Assembly (NCBI GenBank): GCA_037443425.1
Contig: JBBIOI010000127.1
Span: forward strand, 1 to 9,350
DNA from: JBBIOI01 sp037443425
Lineage (GTDB): Bacteria; Desulfobacterota; BSN033; UBA1163
Direction: 5' to 3'
Length of the DNA stretch: 9,350 nucleotides
The translations under genes were made by a program, and so were the position numbers. Below are positions 5,730-9,350 of the stretch, piece by piece. Positions within the stretch are counted from its first letter, which is position 1, and each line of letters starts with the position of its first letter. The notes below the pieces were generated by a model. It was not told the origin of the DNA. It ran no database searches and saw nothing but the letters and a program-made list of their open reading frames with translations.

Positions 5730-7331
5730 ATGTCAAAGAGATTTTTATTAAAAGAGCTTTCACGTTATAACATCGGTACTTATGCAGACGTAATTTATAG
5801 AAATGCGCTTTTGTATCCCAAACAAGAGGCCTTTGTATATGGATCAAAAAGGATAACTTTTTCTGAATTCAATGATAGGATAAATAGCCTCATTCGTGCA
5901 CTCTGGTCAATGGGAGTAAAAAAGGGTGATGTAATAGGAATTCTATCATGGAATTGCCTTGAATTTGCAGATGTCTTTGGAGCGGCAATGAAAGGGGGAT
6001 TTATTGCAACTCCATTTAATCCACGATTGCAAACAAACGAGCTTGATTATCTTATAAATTATTCTGAAGCAAATGTCCTTTTTGTAGGATCTGAACTATT
6101 TGAGAAAGTTGATATTATCCGCTCTCGGCTATCAAGGGTTAAGGTTTTTGTCTCTTTTGAAAAACCCCATCCTGGAATGATAACTCATAATGAATTAATT
6201 ATAAGTTTTCCCAAGGATGAACCAGATGTTTTTGTAACGGAAGATGATCCCCTTTATATATTCTACACGAGTGGTACTACAGGTGTTCCTCGAGGAGCCC
6301 TATATACTCATCGCAGAAAGATGGAAGATACAAGGATTTATGCACAAGCCCTGGGTGCCGAGGTTGGGGATAAGCATGTAATGGTGATGCCCCTTTTTCA
6401 TATTGGTGGACATGCCCAATTCTGGACCTTCTTTTATGCTGGCGGTTGTAATGTCATTATGAAATTTTTTGATCCTGAAGAGACCTTAAAGACTATTCAA
6501 GAGGAAAAGGCAACAGATATTCATATCGTCCCAACCCATCTTGTTGCCATGTTTTCTTTGCCTAACTTTGAAGAATATGATCTTAGTAGTTTAAAACGGA
6601 TATGGTATGCAGCTTCTCCGATGCCCTTAGAGATATTGAAAAAGGCAATAAAGAGATTTGGACCAATTCTGATCCAGGGTTATGGTCAAACCGAATCAGG
6701 ACCACTCGTTGCATGTCTCCCTCAAAAGGCTCATGATGTAATAGAGGGTTCAACTGAAGAGCAGAAGGTATTAAGTTCATGTGGAAGGCCTTGTTCAGGG
6801 GTTCATATCAGGATTGTAGATGAAAAAGGTAAAGATGTTGGGCCTGGTGAATTAGGAGAGATCATAGTTCAGGGGAAACATATAATGGTTGAATACTGGC
6901 AAAGACCTGATGAGACTCGAGAGGCTATTGTTGATGGTTGGTTGCATACTGGAGATATAGGATTTTATGATGAAAATGGACATATTTACATAGTGGATCG
7001 GAAGAAGGATATGATAATATCAGGAGGGGAGAATATCTATCCTCGTGAAGTGGAAGAGGTTTTATATCAGCATCCTGGAGTTAAGGAGGTAGCAGTGATT
7101 GGTGTTCCTGATCCTTACTGGGTTGAAAGGGTGCATGCGGTTGTTGTATTGAAGGAGGGGATGGCTGTTGATTCGCAGGAGTTGATAGAATTTTGTAAGC
7201 AGAGGATTGCACGGTATAAGGCTCCGAAATCAGTGGAATTTGTTGATTCTTTGCCGAAGACTCCTTCAGGGAAGATCCTTAAGAGGGAGTTAAGGGAGAA
7301 GTACTGGAAGGGTTTAGAGAGGAAGGTTTAA
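5730..7331 (+). CDS. Acyl-CoA synthetase (AMP-forming), class I adenylate-forming family
   Basis: A 533-residue cytosolic enzyme expected to activate a carboxylic acid with ATP and CoA, giving acyl-CoA, AMP and PPi. Motifs seen: the P-loop 'YTSGTTGVPRGA' (179-190, Arg where Lys is commoner), 'QGYGQTE' (316-322), 'DGWLHTGD' (402-409) with Asp409 binding ribose, the hinge 'DRKKDMIISGGENIYP' (423-438), and 'KTPSGKILKREL' (510-521) with the catalytic Lys515. All core residues are present, so it should be active. The reading frame is open upstream into dctM, but the ATG at 5730 fits the family N-terminus. No clear ribosome-binding site precedes it, so translation is probably coupled to dctM, which ends 11 nt before. 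Medium- or long-chain, branched or aryl acids are possible substrates. Codon use shifts near position 7080 to AAG- and G/T-ending codons. Confidence 0.93.
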   Translation: MSKRFLLKELSRYNIGTYADVIYRNALLYPKQEAFVYGSKRITFSEFNDRINSLIRALWSMGVKKGDVIGILSWNCLEFADVFGAAMKGGFIATPFNPRLQTNELDYLINYSEANVLFVGSELFEKVDIIRSRLSRVKVFVSFEKPHPGMITHNELIISFPKDEPDVFVTEDDPLYIFYTSGTTGVPRGALYTHRRKMEDTRIYAQALGAEVGDKHVMVMPLFHIGGHAQFWTFFYAGGCNVIMKFFDPEETLKTIQEEKATDIHIVPTHLVAMFSLPNFEEYDLSSLKRIWYAASPMPLEILKKAIKRFGPILIQGYGQTESGPLVACLPQKAHDVIEGSTEEQKVLSSCGRPCSGVHIRIVDEKGKDVGPGELGEIIVQGKHIMVEYWQRPDETREAIVDGWLHTGDIGFYDENGHIYIVDRKKDMIISGGENIYPREVEEVLYQHPGVKEVAVIGVPDPYWVERVHAVVVLKEGMAVDSQELIEFCKQRIARYKAPKSVEFVDSLPKTPSGKILKRELREKYWKGLERKV

Positions 7332-7362
7332 TCTTAAATTAAATCAAGGAGGTTAGCCAAAT

Positions 7363-8883
7363 ATGCAGGGTTTTCCATGGTGGACAGATGAGCAGAAAAG
7401 GTTTGAGAAGGAGGTAAATGAATTTGCAAAGGAGATAATGCCTCGTGATGATGAGACGCGCTGGACAAGGGAGTTTCCGTGGGACATCTTTGAGAAGATT
7501 GGAGAGAGGGGTTATACAGGGGCAGGTATTCCGAAGGAGTATGGTGGGCTTGGACTGGGGGCAACTGGTGCCTGTATAGCAACGGAGGCACTAAGTCAGA
7601 TGCCGGGGATTGGTCGTACATTTCTTGCTAACATGCTTGGGGGGTTGAGGCAGATTATAGAGTTTGGGACAGAGGAGCAGAAGAGGAGGTTTCTTCCGAG
7701 GATAGCAAGGGGTGAGCTTGGTGCAATAGTTATTACAGAGCCATTTGCAGGGACCGATGCATCTGCTATTGAGGTGACGGCCCGGCGTGATGGTGATTCC
7801 TATATCCTCAATGGGAAGAAGAGGTTTATTGTTTCTGCGGGTTTGGCGAATCGCTATATGGTTTATGCAAGGACGAGTGATGATGTGGAGGATCGTAAGA
7901 ATTATCGTCATCTTACGGGTTTTATCGTTGAGAAGGGGATGAGTGGTTTTACGGTTGAGAAGATCAATGAGATAGCTGGTTTTGAGAATATTCACAATGG
8001 TGTATTAAATTTTGAGGATGTTAGGGTTCCTGTTGGAAACCGTATAGGGGATGAGGGTCATGGTTGGAGGGTTATGACAGCAGGGCTTAATTTTGAGCGT
8101 ACGCTTATCTGTTCTCAGGCTGTTGGTTGGCTGCGGGAGATTTTAAGGAATGTGATTCCATATGCACAGCGGAGGGTTCAGTTTGGTAGGCCGACAATAG
8201 AGTTTACGAATAATCAGTTTAAGATATCTGATCTTATTATGCAGTTTCATATAGGTAGGGTATTGACTTATTATACGGCTTATTTATGGGATTTGGGGTG
8301 GGATATAACGATTGATTCTAATGTTTCTAAGGTATATCTATGTGAAGGTGCGCTTAGGGCTGCGATTGATGCGATTCAGGTTATGGGTGGAGATGGAGTT
8401 ACGAGTTTTTATCCTCTTTCAGCGATTATGAATGTTGCCAAGATAGAGAACATTGCTGGTGGGACGATGGAGGCTTGCAGGCTTGTGATCTTCAGGACAG
8501 CCTTGAGGCAGATGGCAGAGGATTTAAGGATGCCAAGGAGGGTGATCCATAAGGAGCTTGGGGTACCTGTTTCTGTTTCTCGTGCTCCAGAGAGGGAGAG
8601 GGATATTGATGAGGATAGGCTTCTTAAGTTTTTGGCAGAGGATTATAGGGTTAATCCTGGTCTTTATATGAGTCGGCAGGAGTTGAAGGAGTCGTTTGAT
8701 GTGGATGATACGAGGCTTGATGAGTTACTTGTTTCTCTTGAGAGGAAGGGTTTTGTTAAGATTTATAGGGATAAGAAAGGGATAGCATTGGCAAAGGCGA
8801 CTTATGAGGGGCTAAGAAAGGCAAATCCATCGGATTATTATAAGTGGTTTCCAAAGTGGGTAAGAAAAGAGAATATATTCTAA
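7363..8883 (+). CDS. Acyl-CoA dehydrogenase with a C-terminal winged-helix-like extension
   Basis: A 506-residue FAD enzyme, against about 380-400 for the family. The dehydrogenase core covers residues about 1-388: 'GIPKEYGGLGLGATGA' (55-70), the FAD/substrate motif 'ITEPFAGTDASAI' (124-136), and 'QRRVQFGRPTIEFTNNQFKI' (269-288). The position that holds the catalytic Glu of MCAD-type enzymes is Gly366 ('IAGGT'). As in isovaleryl- and long-chain acyl-CoA dehydrogenases, the base is probably Glu245 in 'GLNFERTLI'. Expected reaction: alpha-beta oxidation of an acyl-CoA, with electrons passed to ETF, which is not encoded here. Residues about 389-506 are extra: a basic linker, then 'DEDRLLKFLAE', 'SRQELKESF', 'DDTRLDELLVSLERKGFVKIYRDKKG', resembling helix-helix-recognition helix-wing. 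The ATG follows AAGGAGGT, 9 nt away. The coding strand is strikingly C-poor. Confidence 0.92.
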   Translation: MQGFPWWTDEQKRFEKEVNEFAKEIMPRDDETRWTREFPWDIFEKIGERGYTGAGIPKEYGGLGLGATGACIATEALSQMPGIGRTFLANMLGGLRQIIEFGTEEQKRRFLPRIARGELGAIVITEPFAGTDASAIEVTARRDGDSYILNGKKRFIVSAGLANRYMVYARTSDDVEDRKNYRHLTGFIVEKGMSGFTVEKINEIAGFENIHNGVLNFEDVRVPVGNRIGDEGHGWRVMTAGLNFERTLICSQAVGWLREILRNVIPYAQRRVQFGRPTIEFTNNQFKISDLIMQFHIGRVLTYYTAYLWDLGWDITIDSNVSKVYLCEGALRAAIDAIQVMGGDGVTSFYPLSAIMNVAKIENIAGGTMEACRLVIFRTALRQMAEDLRMPRRVIHKELGVPVSVSRAPERERDIDEDRLLKFLAEDYRVNPGLYMSRQELKESFDVDDTRLDELLVSLERKGFVKIYRDKKGIALAKATYEGLRKANPSDYYKWFPKWVRKENIF

Positions 8884-9136
8884 TCTATAAAATAGAAAAG
8901 AGATTACAGAGTTTTTGGAGTTTTTTATCTTCAATATCTTACTTCTTTTTTTTAAAAATAAGTAAAAGAAATATTACCCATCATCACCAATGTTTTTGGC
9001 AAAGGGATAAAGAAGTCTTCATATGTGTGAAGTAAGAAGGTAAATCATCTCTTTTTGATCGAAGACGAAAGACTCGAATTCTATAATTCAGAGACTTATA
9101 AAAAGATCTTAAGCCAATTATACGAGAAGGAAAGAG
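8884..9136. other. 253-nt gap between the two acyl-CoA dehydrogenase genes
   Basis: This gap is large for a cluster otherwise spaced by 11-35 nt (excluding the dctP-dctQ hairpin region). It is AT-rich with T-runs (8920-8955). A TATAAT lies at 9082-9087, inside the imperfect palindrome GAATTCTATAATTC, but the nearest -35-like sequence, TTGATC (9055-9060), is 21 nt away, so a promoter is only weakly supported. A small CTTCA/TGAAG hairpin occurs near 9018-9032. No terminator with a convincing stem and T-run is visible, so read-through into the next gene remains likely. Confidence 0.5.
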
Positions 9137-9350
9137 ATGGATTTTGAATTAACCCAGGAGCAGAAGGAGATTCAGAGGGCTGCAAGGGAGTTTATTGAAG
9201 GGGAGTGTGATAAGGATAAGATCCTTGAACTTGAGCAGAGGCATGAGTTTCCCAGGGAGATATGGAAAAAGGCAGCAAGGCTTGGTTTTATTGGGATCCA
9301 TTTTCCGGAGGAGTATGGTGGTCAGGGCTACGGAGTCTTTGAAAATCTTT
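9137..9350 (+). CDS. Second acyl-CoA dehydrogenase, N-terminal part (continues past the window)
   Basis: The frame is open from the ATG at 9137 to the right edge (71 codons). It begins 'MDFELTQEQKEIQRAAREF', a textbook N-terminus of acyl-CoA dehydrogenases, then reaches 'EFPREIWKKAARLGFIGI' and 'FPEEYGGQGYG', the helix-loop leading into the substrate pocket. An AGAAGGA site lies just upstream. It is a paralogue, not a duplicate, of the gene before it. Two adjacent different dehydrogenases may form a heteromer, as proposed for pimeloyl-CoA dehydrogenase PimC/PimD, or act on successive intermediates. Catalytic residues lie beyond the edge and cannot be judged. Confidence 0.9.
   Translation, partial: MDFELTQEQKEIQRAAREFIEGECDKDKILELEQRHEFPREIWKKAARLGFIGIHFPEEYGGQGYGVFENL

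Noticed and set aside
7591..7995. 134-codon open frame on the minus strand inside the first acyl-CoA dehydrogenase
   Set aside because: Its composition (many Pro, Leu, Thr, Cys, His) is what a C-poor, G/T-rich coding strand produces on its complement. There is no ribosome-binding site or family resemblance, and the plus-strand gene is unmistakable.
9055..9147. Short frame in the ACAD-ACAD gap, TTG start, reading IEDERLEFYNSETYKK and ending just inside the second dehydrogenase
   Set aside because: The peptide looks protein-like, but it is only about 30 codons, has no ATG, a poorly spaced ribosome-binding site and no recognised family. It could be a remnant or translational coupler, but it cannot be supported.
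1..9350. CRISPR array, tRNA, rRNA, riboswitch, phage or defence system
   Set aside because: No regularly spaced repeats, cloverleaf-like segments, conserved riboswitch cores, integrase/transposase or defence-gene motifs were seen on either strand.

Overview
The window looks like part of a chromosome from a low-GC, Gram-negative, probably anaerobic bacterium. The clues are a periplasmic-binding-protein TRAP transporter, a small HU protein with a Desulfobacterota/Nitrospirota-like sequence, a stand-alone formimino-THF cyclodeaminase, and a copy of the dispersed 'GTCATTCC-TGC-GAAA-GCA-GGAATCC' type of palindrome common in Proteobacteria and relatives. Lineage assignment is inference; no rRNA or tRNA is present to anchor it.

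Layout. Positions 1-433 (+) hold the 3' end of a cyclodeaminase (fchA-like). It converges on an HU gene (497-799, -), and the two share a 16-bp perfect hairpin terminator whose stem begins inside the fchA stop codon. HU is divergent from an MFS permease (1008-2354, +) with an unusual in-frame loop insertion. A 420-nt gap (2355-2774) follows. It contains a MITE-like inverted repeat, an AT-rich hairpin and a well-formed sigma70-type promoter.

From 2775 to the right edge there is one co-directional catabolic cluster: dctP (TRAP binding protein), an intergenic hairpin, dctQ, dctM, an AMP-forming acyl-CoA ligase, an acyl-CoA dehydrogenase with a 118-residue extension that looks like a winged helix, and the start of a second acyl-CoA dehydrogenase. 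The likely logic is this: an organic acid is captured in the periplasm, imported by the sodium- or proton-driven TRAP system, activated to its CoA thioester, and oxidised at the alpha-beta bond by one or both dehydrogenases. The substrate cannot be named from sequence alone. Fatty, branched, alicyclic or arylalkanoic acids all fit.

The most unexpected signal is a roughly 48-nt sequence present twice in inverted orientation, at 882-935 (-) and 2653-2700 (+). The copies match at 42 of 48 positions, apart from a 7-nt tandem duplication in one copy. Each lies exactly 18 nt upstream of the -35 box of a plausible promoter, one for HU and one for dctP. It is either a shared upstream control module or the outward-facing ends of a mobile segment carrying the MFS gene. 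The second notable item is the acyl-CoA dehydrogenase carrying a putative DNA-binding-like C-terminal domain.
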